A stretch of DNA of 64,000 nucleotides, taken from the NCBI GenBank assembly GCA_023388315.1, contig JAEWGM010000009.1, forward strand, positions 1 to 64,000. The letters run 5' to 3'. Both the position numbers and the translations under genes were made by a program. The notes below the pieces were generated by a model. The model saw only the letters and a program-made list of their open reading frames with translations. It made no database searches and was not told where the DNA came from. Positions 42,041 through 50,207 of this stretch are shown piece by piece. The stretch is from Bacteroidota bacterium. Lineage in GTDB: Bacteria > Bacteroidota > Bacteroidia > Bacteroidales > Dysgonomonadaceae. Every line of letters begins with the position of its first letter. Position 1 is the stretch's first letter.

Positions 42041-42874
42041 ATGAAAGAAAGTTTAATCAGCAATGATGAGATACGGAATTTTCACCCCATATTCAGAGGG
42101 AAGAACGGCGATACATTCATAAAATGGGGAAAGGCGCTAACAGGACTAAACAAAGCCTGCGAGGTGTATGACCGATCCAAACATTTATCGGGCGTGGCTT
42201 TCACCACCGATTTACTGGATAAACTGGAATTGGAGCGCACCGTTGTAAACGCCGAAGTGCTGGAGCAATTCAAAGGCAAGCCGTTTATTACGGTGTCAAA
42301 CCACCCCAACGGACATGTAGATGGCATCGCGCTGATTGAAACGGTGGCATCGCGCGCAGAGAACTTTAAAGTGATGGTAAACTTCATTTTAGGAATGGTG
42401 GACACGATGGACGAAAACTTCATTAAAGTAAGCCCATATACTCACACCGATAAAATGAAACACATTTCACTATCGGGCATCAAAGAGTGTATCAATCATT
42501 TACACTCCGGATATCCGTTGGGGTTTTTTCCCGCGGGATCGGTCTCGAGGCTCAAGTTGCGCAACGGTAAGTTTATGATTCACGACCGGGAATGGCAAGC
42601 ATCCGTTATGAAAATCATCCGGAAAGCCAACGTGCCGGTTATTCCCATTCACATCAATTGCCGAAACAGTTATGGCTTTTATGCCACCCGGTTCATTAAC
42701 TGGATGCTGCAAACGCTGGTGCTTTGCCACGAGCTGAAGAATAAAAAAGGCAAAAAAATGGTGCTCACCGTGGGCGACCCCATTTTACCCGAAACCATAA
42801 GACAATACACAGACACCGACAAATTGGCAGATTTTTTGCGCGAAAAGACCTACGCCTTGGCAAAAAAAAGGTAA
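42041..42874 (+). CDS. PlsC-like glycerolipid acyltransferase family protein
   Basis: A 277-residue protein related to 1-acyl-glycerol-3-phosphate acyltransferases. The active-site block is TVSNHPNGHVDGIALIE (about residues 86-102), with the His and Asp of the acyltransferase motif. LGFFPAGSVSR (about 163-173) corresponds to the F-P-E-G substrate motif with Ala for Glu, and VPVIPIHINCRNSYGF follows. No membrane helix is obvious. Other possibilities are an ornithine-lipid or haemolysin-type acyltransferase. Confidence 0.85.
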   Translation: MKESLISNDEIRNFHPIFRGKNGDTFIKWGKALTGLNKACEVYDRSKHLSGVAFTTDLLDKLELERTVVNAEVLEQFKGKPFITVSNHPNGHVDGIALIETVASRAENFKVMVNFILGMVDTMDENFIKVSPYTHTDKMKHISLSGIKECINHLHSGYPLGFFPAGSVSRLKLRNGKFMIHDREWQASVMKIIRKANVPVIPIHINCRNSYGFYATRFINWMLQTLVLCHELKNKKGKKMVLTVGDPILPETIRQYTDTDKLADFLREKTYALAKKR

Positions 42875-42960
42875 CTTTGTGAGCAAACGTTATCAAAAAT
42901 CACAATGTTTCGTACCGAATGAGTGAAACTCTCTCATCATTTTCTTAACGACGAAAAAGA

Positions 42961-44220
42961 ATGGCAAAACAAAATATACAACAAGTAAAACAACGATTCG
43001 GCATCATTGGGGTGTCGCCCGATTTGGAGCGCGCCATTGATACTGCTTTGCAAGTGGCGCCCACCGATTTATCGGTTCTCATAACGGGAGAAAGCGGTGT
43101 GGGGAAAGAGAATTTCCCACAAATTGTGCATCAATACAGTAAACGCAAACATGGGCCCTATTTTGCCATCAACTGCGGCTCCATTCCCGAAGGAACCATC
43201 GATTCGGAACTTTTCGGGCACGAAAAAGGGTCGTTCACCGGCGCAACCGGCGCGCGAAAAGGCTATTTTGAAGCGGCTGATGGCGGCACACTCTTCCTCG
43301 ACGAAGTGGGCGAGCTGCCATTACCCACTCAAGCGCGCTTGCTAAGAGTATTGGAAACGGGCGAGTTCATTAAAGTGGGCTCTTCCAAAGTGGAGAAGAG
43401 CAACGTGCGCGTGGTGGCCGCCACCAATATGAATATGGTGCAAGCGGTGGAAAAAGGAAAATTTAGGGAAGACCTCTATTATAGGTTAAACTCCGTGCCC
43501 ATTCGCATACCGCCGTTGCGTGACCGCAAAGAAGACATTCCCTTGCTGTTTCTTCGTTTCGCCACCGATAGCGCAGAGAAATATATGATGCCACCCATTT
43601 CGCTCACAGACAGCGCCACGGATATGTTGAAAAACTATCGCTGGCCGGGAAATATTCGCCAGCTGAAGAATATTACGGAGCAAATCTCCATTATTGAGCA
43701 AGAGCGAGTGATTACATCGGATATTTTGGAGAAATACCTTCCGAAAAACGAGGTGGGCATGCTCCCCATTCATCTGTCCAAAGAAACGGACCAAAAATCG
43801 TTTGCCACCGAGCGCGAAATCCTTTACCAAGTACTGTTCGATATGAAAAAAGACATTACCGATTTAAAACAGGTGGTAAAGAATATTTTGGAAGGATCGG
43901 CTAACCGCTCTGAATACGAATCGGGCTCCGATATGGAAATCCGCAGTTTGGTGCCACAAGACAAAACCACGGTGACACTTCCGGTGAAATACGATGTTTT
44001 ACCCAAAAACCAACGGGAAGACGACAATAAAAACGATATTCAGGAAGCAACGGAAGTAGAAGAAAGCACTTTGTCGTTAAGCGAAGTGGAAAAAGAAATG
44101 ATTGCCAAGGCACTAGAGCGACACAACGGCAAACGAAAACAAGCCGCCAACGATTTAGGCATTTCGGAACGCACGCTGTATCGAAAAATAAAAGAATACA
44201 ATTTGGAAGAAAGGGATTAA
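42961..44220 (+). CDS. Sigma-54-interacting transcriptional activator
   Basis: A 419-residue activator with an AAA+ domain and no N-terminal receiver or PAS domain. Walker A reads ITGESGVGKE (about residues 41-50), the sigma-54-contact loop is GSFTGA (about 90-95, in place of the commoner GAFTGA), and Walker B is GGTLFLDEVGEL (about 107-118). A Fis-type helix-turn-helix ends the protein (AKALERHNGKRKQAANDLGISERTLYRKIKEY). With no receiver domain it may be always active or controlled by another protein. It is followed 22 bases later by lptE, an order I recall as conserved in Bacteroidales. Confidence 0.94.
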   Translation: MAKQNIQQVKQRFGIIGVSPDLERAIDTALQVAPTDLSVLITGESGVGKENFPQIVHQYSKRKHGPYFAINCGSIPEGTIDSELFGHEKGSFTGATGARKGYFEAADGGTLFLDEVGELPLPTQARLLRVLETGEFIKVGSSKVEKSNVRVVAATNMNMVQAVEKGKFREDLYYRLNSVPIRIPPLRDRKEDIPLLFLRFATDSAEKYMMPPISLTDSATDMLKNYRWPGNIRQLKNITEQISIIEQERVITSDILEKYLPKNEVGMLPIHLSKETDQKSFATEREILYQVLFDMKKDITDLKQVVKNILEGSANRSEYESGSDMEIRSLVPQDKTTVTLPVKYDVLPKNQREDDNKNDIQEATEVEESTLSLSEVEKEMIAKALERHNGKRKQAANDLGISERTLYRKIKEYNLEERD

Positions 44221-44242
44221 TTTCCACCTTTAATCATAGAAA

Positions 44243-44755
44243 ATGAATACGTTAAAAAAAATCGCCTTGCTTGTCGCGCTGTTGTTTGTAGTAGCTTCTT
44301 GCCGCGTATCGTACACGTTCAGAACGGCATCCATCAACTACGACCTCACTAAAACGCTTATGTTGGCGCATTTCGTGAATCAAGCTCCATTGGTTTATCC
44401 GCCGCTGGAACAACGCTTCAACGAATCGCTCAAAGATATGTTCACCCGAAACACTCGCCTGCAACTGGTAAACCAAAACGGCGATATGGAAATTGAGGGA
44501 GAAATCGTGGGCTATCAACTTACACCATTGGCTGTGCAGGAAGATGCGTTCGCCTCGGAAACACGGTTAACCATGACGGTGCGGATGCGCTTTACCAACA
44601 ACAAAGTGGATGGGCAAGACAAGGAAGAAACCATTTCGGCCAACCGCAATTTCGCCAGCGATGTGCCGTTTGATAACGTGCAAGACCAATTGGTGGATGA
44701 ACTTATTAAAGAAATTGTGGACCAACTCTTTAATACAACAATGGCAAATTGGTAA
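44243..44755 (+). CDS. lptE: LPS assembly lipoprotein LptE
   Basis: A 170-residue outer-membrane lipoprotein, signal MNTLKKIALLVALLFVVASC (cysteine 20), that plugs the LptD barrel for lipopolysaccharide export. The mature part opens RVSYTFRTASINYDLTKTLMLAHFVNQAPLVYPPLEQRFNE, the usual Bacteroidota LptE form. The fold alternates strands and two helices (IDQLFNTTMANW at the end). Position after the sigma-54 activator and before a TPR-like gene and secG fits other Bacteroidales. Confidence 0.9.
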   Translation: MNTLKKIALLVALLFVVASCRVSYTFRTASINYDLTKTLMLAHFVNQAPLVYPPLEQRFNESLKDMFTRNTRLQLVNQNGDMEIEGEIVGYQLTPLAVQEDAFASETRLTMTVRMRFTNNKVDGQDKEETISANRNFASDVPFDNVQDQLVDELIKEIVDQLFNTTMANW

Positions 44756-44756
44756 G

Positions 44757-44848
44757 AAATGTCGGAAGTCAGAAGTCCGAAACCGGAAGTCTACCCCGTC
44801 TAAAATCTAACAGTCTAATAATCTAACAGTCTAAAATCTACCATCTAA
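44757..44848 (+). repeat. GGAAGTC and TCTAAnATCTAAC repeat tract before the TPR-like gene
   Basis: Bases 44757-44795 carry degenerate heptamers of the type CGGAAGTCAGAAGTCCG. Bases 44796-44848 carry repeated TCTAAAATCTAACAG units up to the start codon. The whole gap between lptE and the next gene is made of these two repeats. Confidence 0.7.
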
Positions 44849-45589
44849 TTGGAAAAAGAACAATTATATCACTGGATAAAAAATCCCGAGGCAATAGATG
44901 GCTCCAACAATGCCGCCTTGCAGGAATTGATACAATCCTATCCTTATTTTCAAACGGCCCGCTTGTTGTATTCCAAAGGGCTGCACGCATCGACTGATGA
45001 GCGGTACGAAGATGAATTAAGCCGCACGGCCGTGTTGTGCGCCGACCGAAGAAAGCTTTTTTATCTGATTGAAAAAGAGGCTTATGAAAAGTTTTTGGCA
45101 AAACCCGAAAAACCGGAAAATCAAGACAGGACAACCGCTTTGCTCGACACATTCTTAACTTCCATTGAAGAAGAAACAGCGGAAGAAAATCCGCTTCCCG
45201 CGGATATGCACATTGTTTCTGTGGATTATCTTTCTTATTTGGATTCGTTGGAGAAAGACAACCAACCTGAAGGAAAGGAAGCCGAAACGCAGTTTAAACA
45301 CCAAGACATTATCGATTCATTTTTGGAAAAAGCCGCTTCCGATGAACTTTTCACTCCTCCTTCGGCATCGGCTACAAAAGGGCCCCAACACAAAATGGAT
45401 GTGGACGAAGGAAACGAATTTCTCACCGAAACACTTGCACGTATTTACATTAAACAAAAAAAATATGAGCAGGCACTCACAATTATTAGGCGATTAAGTT
45501 TGAATTTTCCAAAAAAAAGTGCTTACTTTGCCGACCAAATTCGTTTTTTGGAATATTTAATTCTCAACGAGAAGAACAAAAGCAATTAA
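44849..45589 (+). CDS. TPR-containing cytoplasmic protein, function unknown
   Basis: A 246-residue protein with no signal peptide. The likely start is TTG at 44849, because the N-terminus EKEQLYHWIKNPEAIDG-QELIQSYPYFQTARLLYSKGLH matches my memory of Bacteroidales homologues and no ATG is nearby. The middle is acidic and low-complexity. The C-terminal ~45 residues (ETLARIYIKQKKYEQALTIIRRLSLNFPKKSAYFADQIRFLE) form a tetratricopeptide-like helix pair. It lies between lptE and secG, 3 bases before the latter. Confidence 0.8.
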   Translation: MEKEQLYHWIKNPEAIDGSNNAALQELIQSYPYFQTARLLYSKGLHASTDERYEDELSRTAVLCADRRKLFYLIEKEAYEKFLAKPEKPENQDRTTALLDTFLTSIEEETAEENPLPADMHIVSVDYLSYLDSLEKDNQPEGKEAETQFKHQDIIDSFLEKAASDELFTPPSASATKGPQHKMDVDEGNEFLTETLARIYIKQKKYEQALTIIRRLSLNFPKKSAYFADQIRFLEYLILNEKNKSN

Positions 45590-45592
45590 ACT

Positions 45593-45958
45593 ATGTATAT
45601 TTTCATCACCATTCTTATTCTGCTTGCAGCTATTTTGATGATCCTTATCGTATTGGTACAAAAGTCAAAAGGTGGTGGCTTAGCCAGCGGATTTTCTTCA
45701 TCGAACCAAATTATGGGTGTTCGCAAAACCACCGATTTTTTGGAAAAAGCTACATGGACGCTCGCCGGTGCCATGATTGTATTGAGCATTTTCACGGCAA
45801 AATACACGGCATCGCATTCAACCGCGCCACAATCGCAGGTAGAAGCGCCGCAAACCGCGCCGCTTAGCCCCGTCACCGCACCCGATGTATCGCCCAATAT
45901 GCCGATACCCACACAGCCTGCATCGCAGCCGGAAACGCCTGAGCAACCGGCCGAGTAA
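45593..45958 (+). CDS. secG: Preprotein translocase subunit SecG
   Basis: A 121-residue inner-membrane protein, small subunit of the SecYEG channel. Two membrane helices (about residues 2-22 and 55-72) flank the conserved loop VLVQKSKGGGLASGFSSSNQIMGVRKTTDFLEK. The tail (about 73-121) is rich in Pro, Ala, Gln and Ser, longer than in E. coli but usual in this phylum. A strong terminator follows. Confidence 0.95.
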   Translation: MYIFITILILLAAILMILIVLVQKSKGGGLASGFSSSNQIMGVRKTTDFLEKATWTLAGAMIVLSIFTAKYTASHSTAPQSQVEAPQTAPLSPVTAPDVSPNMPIPTQPASQPETPEQPAE

Positions 45959-45982
45959 AAACAGAACGCAAAAAAAGAAATG

Positions 45983-46011
45983 AAAAGAGTTGCAACCATG
46001 CAACTCTTTTT
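45983..46011 (+). terminator. Intrinsic terminator after secG
   Basis: AAAAGAGTTGCA pairs with TGCAACTCTTTT around ACCA, ending in a T-run. This closes the activator-lptE-TPR-secG unit. Confidence 0.85.
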
Positions 46012-46074
46012 GTGTTGAGAAAGATGGACTGATCTCTAAGGCGTGACGAAACGGCAGTCAGATTTTCTATTCAA

Positions 46075-46104
46075 TCCCCCTTACTCCCTCTTCTCCAAGG
46101 GGGA
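46075..46104. repeat. CCCCCTT/AAGGGGG inverted repeat
   Basis: TCCCCCTT (46075-46082) and AAGGGGGA (46097-46104) form an 8 bp stem around a 14-base pyrimidine-rich loop. It lies in the secG-barrel gap, followed by another TCTAA tract at 46139-46172 (TCTAATATCTAAAATCTATCCGTCTAA). Confidence 0.55.
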
Positions 46105-46245
46105 AATATGCAACCAAAACGCAATATACACGGAACTTCTCGTCTAATATCTAAAATCTATCCGTCTAAAGTCTTATCTCCGAAGCATCAGAACAATTTT
46201 CCATCTTATTTCGTTAATTAGTAAAATCAAAAACGGTTAACAACG

Positions 46246-46890
46246 ATGAAACAATTGCTCATTTCCCTATTTATTTTTTCTTTAACAATGGCATCGGCAC
46301 AAGAAATCCGATACGACACAGTGCGGGTATCGCCCAACGATGAAAGAAACATTTACCGCGCAACGAAACAACCACAACAGCCCACAACTGTGAGGCGCGA
46401 GCGAGCCACGCAGCCCATCAGGGTGCAGCCACAAGGGTTTGCATTTGACAGAAGTAAATTGCGCATTGGTGCCAATTTGGGGTTGTCGCTCAGCCGAAAC
46501 TACACTGTTTTCGGTGTTGGCCCTCAGGTGGGTTATCAGTTTTCCGATTTGTTTATGGCCGGTGCCGGAGTAAAATATTATTATACCAAGGTGCGCACAT
46601 CGAGTTACGAAATAAAAAACAATATGCTGGGTGCCAACCTGTTCGGGTATTTTTATCCGGTTCGTTTTTTAACCGTTTTCGCCCAGCCCGAAATCAATTA
46701 TATTTGGTCTAATTTAAAAAACAGAACCACGCAAGAAACGAACAGCGAAAATGGTTTCGTGCCATCGTTGGTGGTGGGTGCCGGTTTGCGCTTGGGGCGC
46801 TCGCACCTGACGCTGAATTACGATTTGGTGCAAAATTCGCGCTCGCCCTACCCAAGCGGTTTCTTTTTGGGTGTTTCGGCGTTTTTTTAA
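46246..46890 (+). CDS. Outer-membrane beta-barrel protein, function unknown
   Basis: A 214-residue protein with signal peptide MKQLLISLFIFSLTMASAQ. A Gln/Arg-rich linker (about residues 20-65) precedes a Gly/aromatic barrel pattern: IGANLGLSLSRNYTVFGVGPQVGYQF, LFMAGAGVKYYYTKV, VVGAGLRLGRSHLTLNYDL and a terminal SGFFLGVSAFF ending in Phe. It resembles eight-strand barrels of the OmpA-like transmembrane type. No partner gene is adjacent. Confidence 0.85.
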   Translation: MKQLLISLFIFSLTMASAQEIRYDTVRVSPNDERNIYRATKQPQQPTTVRRERATQPIRVQPQGFAFDRSKLRIGANLGLSLSRNYTVFGVGPQVGYQFSDLFMAGAGVKYYYTKVRTSSYEIKNNMLGANLFGYFYPVRFLTVFAQPEINYIWSNLKNRTTQETNSENGFVPSLVVGAGLRLGRSHLTLNYDLVQNSRSPYPSGFFLGVSAFF

Positions 46891-46903
46891 AAGGTTTACG
46901 AAT

Positions 46904-47197
46904 TTATCGAATAACAATATCCCGAACGATTGGCATTTCCGCATAATCGTTCATTTTTTTTATTAGGTTTTCTTTGTTCATTAACAACTCGGCGCGCAGC
47001 ACGGCCGATGTGAGTTGCACATACAGCACACCGCGCCTGAAATAAACCTGCTTGGTGTAATGCGACACGCCTTCGCCCAGCACTTCGCGCCAGCCTTTCA
47101 CCACTTTGTGTTCGGCCAGTTTTTCTCTCAACGAACTGTTCTTGTCGAAAAATTCGGAGAGCGCGTGCGATAAAGGTTTGGCATTTCGTTTAAACAT
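46904..47197 (-). CDS. DUF721 (DciA-like) protein
   Basis: A 97-residue protein of the DUF721 family. The core EFFDKNSSLREKLAEHKVVKGWREVLGEGVSHYTKQVYFRRGVLYVQLTSAVLRAELLMNKENLI includes the W-x-x-V-x-G block and the K-homology-like strand pattern. Members named DciA load the replicative helicase in bacteria lacking DnaC. Nearby recF on the same strand fits a DNA-replication neighbourhood. ATG 47197 is preferred to a TTG 9 bases earlier. Short tandem repeats lie upstream. Confidence 0.87.
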   Translation of the reverse strand: MFKRNAKPLSHALSEFFDKNSSLREKLAEHKVVKGWREVLGEGVSHYTKQVYFRRGVLYVQLTSAVLRAELLMNKENLIKKMNDYAEMPIVRDIVIR

Positions 47198-47217
47198 AAT
47201 GGACAATAGCTGTTCTG

Positions 47218-47250
47218 TTGTTATTCAGTTGTTATTCGGTTGTTATTCTA
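47218..47250. repeat. 11-base tandem repeat, three copies
   Basis: TTGTTATTC plus two variable bases (ag, gg, ta) is repeated three times in a row, 21 bases upstream of the DUF721 ATG. Confidence 0.85.
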
Positions 47251-47318
47251 TAGTAGAAAAGGTGCGCGTACCATCTGTACACTCGCAAGATCCTTAAATC
47301 CGTCAGGCCGGTAATCGG

Positions 47319-48422
47319 TCAGACGATTTGGGTGATATCCCCGTTGGAAACGGTATAAATATGAAAATTGTTGTGCAGGCGGTTCAGTATTTTATCGAGC
47401 GATTCGCGGTTGGTATCGGAAATGAAAATTTGTCCAAACTCCTCGCCCGAAACCAGCTTCACAATCTCCTCCACCCGTTCGGCATCGAGGCGGTCGAAAA
47501 TATCGTCGAGCAACAAAATGGGCGTTTTGTTTCCCGTTTTCAGTAAATAATGAAATTCCGCCAGTTTCAACGAAACAAAATAGGTTTTATTTTGCCCCTG
47601 TGAGCCCACTTTTTTAATGGGATAACCATCGAGAAGCATCTCCAAATCGTCGCGATGAATTCCCACCGTGGTGTGTCCAATGGCCATATCGCGCCTGCGA
47701 TTAGAGTGCAAAATGTGCCTGAAATCGCCGTCGTTTAACTGCGACACATATTTAAACGACACCTGCTCACCCGAACCGCTTATCTTGCTGTAAAAATGGT
47801 TAAAAATGGGCGTGAACGCTTCAATAAACGCTTCGCGCTTTTTGTGGATGAGGCGCCCCTCGTCAATCATTTGTTCTTCCCACACTTCCAGTAGGGTTTC
47901 GTCTATGTCGCGTTCATCGTTTTTCAACAGCACGTTGCGTTGTTGCAACGCTTTGTTGTAGCGCATGAGCGCGTAGAGATACTCTTTGTTGAACTGCGAA
48001 ATGGCAATATCCATAAATTTTCGGCGGCCTTCGCTGGCGCCGGTAATAAGCTCATTGTCAGCCGGCGAAATCATTACCAGCGGGATAAAACCGATGTGGT
48101 CTGAAAGGCGCTCGTATTCTTTTTTGTTGCGCTTGAATTGCTTTTTTTGCCGACGGCGTAGGCCGCAATAAATCTCTTCGTCCACAGCATTTTCCGATGT
48201 ATATTTTCCTTGCAGCATGCACACATCGGCATTGTGGTTGATAATTTGAGAATCCACGGGATTGGTGTAGCTGCGACAAAATGAAAGATAGTAAACAGCA
48301 TCCAACAAATTGGTTTTACCCATTCCGTTGTTTCCGATAAAGCAATTTATTTTTGGCGACAAGTCGAGTTCAACTTGCTCTAAGTTCTTGTAATTTATGA
48401 TGGAGAGGTGTGTGAGAACCAT
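47319..48422 (-). CDS. recF: DNA replication and repair protein RecF
   Basis: A 367-residue SMC-like ATPase that loads RecA at single-strand gaps with RecO and RecR. Walker A is NCFIGNNGMGKTNLLDAVYYLSF (about residues 23-45), the signature region is around VSLKLAEFHYLLKTG, and Walker B is ILLLDDIFDRLDAERV (about 302-317). The frame is open 35 codons further upstream, but that part is a translation of tandem repeats; ATG 48422 matches the family N-terminus (MVLTHLSIINYKNLEQVELDL). Confidence 0.96.
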   Translation of the reverse strand: MVLTHLSIINYKNLEQVELDLSPKINCFIGNNGMGKTNLLDAVYYLSFCRSYTNPVDSQIINHNADVCMLQGKYTSENAVDEEIYCGLRRRQKKQFKRNKKEYERLSDHIGFIPLVMISPADNELITGASEGRRKFMDIAISQFNKEYLYALMRYNKALQQRNVLLKNDERDIDETLLEVWEEQMIDEGRLIHKKREAFIEAFTPIFNHFYSKISGSGEQVSFKYVSQLNDGDFRHILHSNRRRDMAIGHTTVGIHRDDLEMLLDGYPIKKVGSQGQNKTYFVSLKLAEFHYLLKTGNKTPILLLDDIFDRLDAERVEEIVKLVSGEEFGQIFISDTNRESLDKILNRLHNNFHIYTVSNGDITQIV

Positions 48423-48430
48423 TTTTGAGG

Positions 48431-48512
48431 AGATTGATGGGAGATTGAAAGAGATTGAAAGAGATTGAAAAGAGATTGAAAAGAGATTGAATAAAGATTG
48501 AATGAGATTGAG
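48431..48512. repeat. AGATTGA tandem repeat, about eight copies, before recF
   Basis: AGATTGA plus 3-4 variable bases (mostly aag, aaag) recurs with a period of 10-11 bases. It fills most of the 119-base gap between cdaA and recF and contains no stop codon in the recF frame. Confidence 0.9.
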
Positions 48513-48541
48513 TGTGAGAATTTTCACCCAAGCTTCAACAG

Positions 48542-49306
48542 CTAATTCTCTGCCAGCAATAAACGTTGCAAATCTTCGGGCGAAATGTTCATTCGGAGCC
48601 TGCCTTGTGAGGCATACGTTATTTTCCCGCTTTCTTCGGAAACAATAATTACTTTGGCATCGGTTTCCTGCGAAATTCCCAATCCGGCTCTGTGGCGCAG
48701 GCCCATATGGTTGGGAATGTTGGGGTTTTGCGAAACGGGGAGAATACAGCCAGCGGCTTTTATCTTTGTTCCTACCACAATCATCGCGCCATCGTGTAAC
48801 GGGCTATTTTTAAAGAAAATATTTTCGATAAGGCGCGACGATACATCGGCATTCACAATTTCACCCGTTTGCTCATAAAGCCCCAAATGAATATCGCCTT
48901 GAATCACAATTAGCGCGCCGGTATTGGATTTTGACATATTCATGCACGCCAACACAATGGCCGTGAGATGCGAATTGTCTTTTTGTTTTCCATCGGTAGG
49001 GAAAAACAATTTCGATATCAAATTCCAGCCTTTTTTAGAACCCAGCGACATCAAAAAACGCCGAATTTCATCCTGAAAAAGAATTACCAAAAGAAAAAGC
49101 CCCACGCTCACCAATTGATCTAAAATGGAGCCAATCAGCACCATATCAAACACTTGAGAAACGAGCACCCACATCACCATAAACACCAAGATGCCCATGA
49201 AAAGTGGCCTCATTCCCGAGATTTTAACCAACCGAAAAAGATAATACAGGAGCAGGGCTACCAGAATAATATCGATAAAATCTTTTATGCCGAAATGAGA
49301 AAACAT
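48542..49306 (-). CDS. cdaA: Diadenylate cyclase (c-di-AMP synthase), CdaA type
   Basis: A 254-residue inner-membrane enzyme making cyclic di-AMP from two ATP. Three N-terminal membrane helices (about residues 8-85) are followed by the DAC domain (about 100-245) with the catalytic motifs HDGAMIVV (about 175-182) and GLRHRAGLGIS (about 201-211). It lies next to folP, an arrangement I recall from other Bacteroidota. No c-di-AMP phosphodiesterase or receptor is adjacent; the NrnA-like DHH protein at 38818 belongs to a superfamily with such activity (inference). Confidence 0.96.
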   Translation of the reverse strand: MFSHFGIKDFIDIILVALLLYYLFRLVKISGMRPLFMGILVFMVMWVLVSQVFDMVLIGSILDQLVSVGLFLLVILFQDEIRRFLMSLGSKKGWNLISKLFFPTDGKQKDNSHLTAIVLACMNMSKSNTGALIVIQGDIHLGLYEQTGEIVNADVSSRLIENIFFKNSPLHDGAMIVVGTKIKAAGCILPVSQNPNIPNHMGLRHRAGLGISQETDAKVIIVSEESGKITYASQGRLRMNISPEDLQRLLLAEN

Positions 49307-49338
49307 ATATTTAACTTATTGATCTTGAGCTGTGAAAA

Positions 49339-50202
49339 TTATAAATCATGATTGGTTTGAGCGTCGAACTCATTTATTTTAGACACAATTTTTACGCATT
49401 CAACGGCTTCTTTCACATCGTGAACGCGCAAAATGCTTGCGCCGGAAAGCAACGCCACGGTATTTAACACCGATGTGCCGTTTAAACTTTCCTCGGCCGT
49501 TGTATCGAGATATTTATAAATCATCGATTTTCGGGAAATGCCCACGAGAATCGGCTCATCAAAGATATGAAAATATTTGAGATAAGCCATCAATTCGTAG
49601 TTTTGAGAGAGCGTTTTGCTGAATCCGAAACCGGGGTCGATGATGACATCGTTCACGCCCAACAGGTTCAATTTGACCTTTCTCTCTGAAAAATAAAAGA
49701 GAATATCCTGAATGAAATTATCGTATTGCGTGTGCTGCTGCATGGTTTGGGGAACGCCTCGCATATGCATCAAAATGTACGGAACATTGAGTTGCGCCAT
49801 GGTGGCAAACATATTTTCATCTATTTGCCCGCCCGAAATATCGTTAATGATATCCACTCCATATTCTTCCACTGCTTGCTTGGCCACATCGGCATAAAAC
49901 GTGTCAACCGATAAAATGGCAGCGGGAAATTCCTTTCTCACGCGTTGCAGCGCGGGCATTAGTCGCTCTTTTTCTTCTGCCGGCGATAAAAAGGTGGACA
50001 CCGGCGAAGTAGATTGCGCCCCAACATCAATCATATGTCCACCTTCTTGCAAAATTTGGTGGCATCGGTTGATAATTTCCTCATCGGTTTGTTTGCGGCT
50101 TCCGCTGAAAAACGAATCGGGCGTAACGTTTAATATGCCCATTACCAGTGGCGTATCTAAACCGATGAGCTCCCCTCTTATATTGATTGTTTTTTTCTGC
50201 AT
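49339..50202 (-). CDS. folP: Dihydropteroate synthase
   Basis: A 287-residue TIM-barrel enzyme condensing p-aminobenzoate with hydroxymethyl-dihydropterin pyrophosphate in folate synthesis, and the target of sulfonamides. Motifs are VMGILNVTPDSFFSGS (about residues 20-35), MIDVGAQSTSP (about 57-67), DIINDISGGQ (about 113-122), DVIIDPGFGFSKT (about 194-206) and ILVGISRKSMIYKYL. It starts 5 bases after nadB and is followed by cdaA. Confidence 0.96.
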   Translation of the reverse strand: MQKKTINIRGELIGLDTPLVMGILNVTPDSFFSGSRKQTDEEIINRCHQILQEGGHMIDVGAQSTSPVSTFLSPAEEKERLMPALQRVRKEFPAAILSVDTFYADVAKQAVEEYGVDIINDISGGQIDENMFATMAQLNVPYILMHMRGVPQTMQQHTQYDNFIQDILFYFSERKVKLNLLGVNDVIIDPGFGFSKTLSQNYELMAYLKYFHIFDEPILVGISRKSMIYKYLDTTAEESLNGTSVLNTVALLSGASILRVHDVKEAVECVKIVSKINEFDAQTNHDL

Positions 50203-50207
50203 ACTGT

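Noticed and set aside
48431..48512. CRISPR-like repeat array
   Set aside because: Units are 7 bases with 3-4 base spacers, far too short for CRISPR, and no cas genes exist in the window.
48423..48527. 35-residue N-terminal extension of RecF
   Set aside because: It is translated tandem repeat; the usual RecF N-terminus begins at the ATG at 48422.
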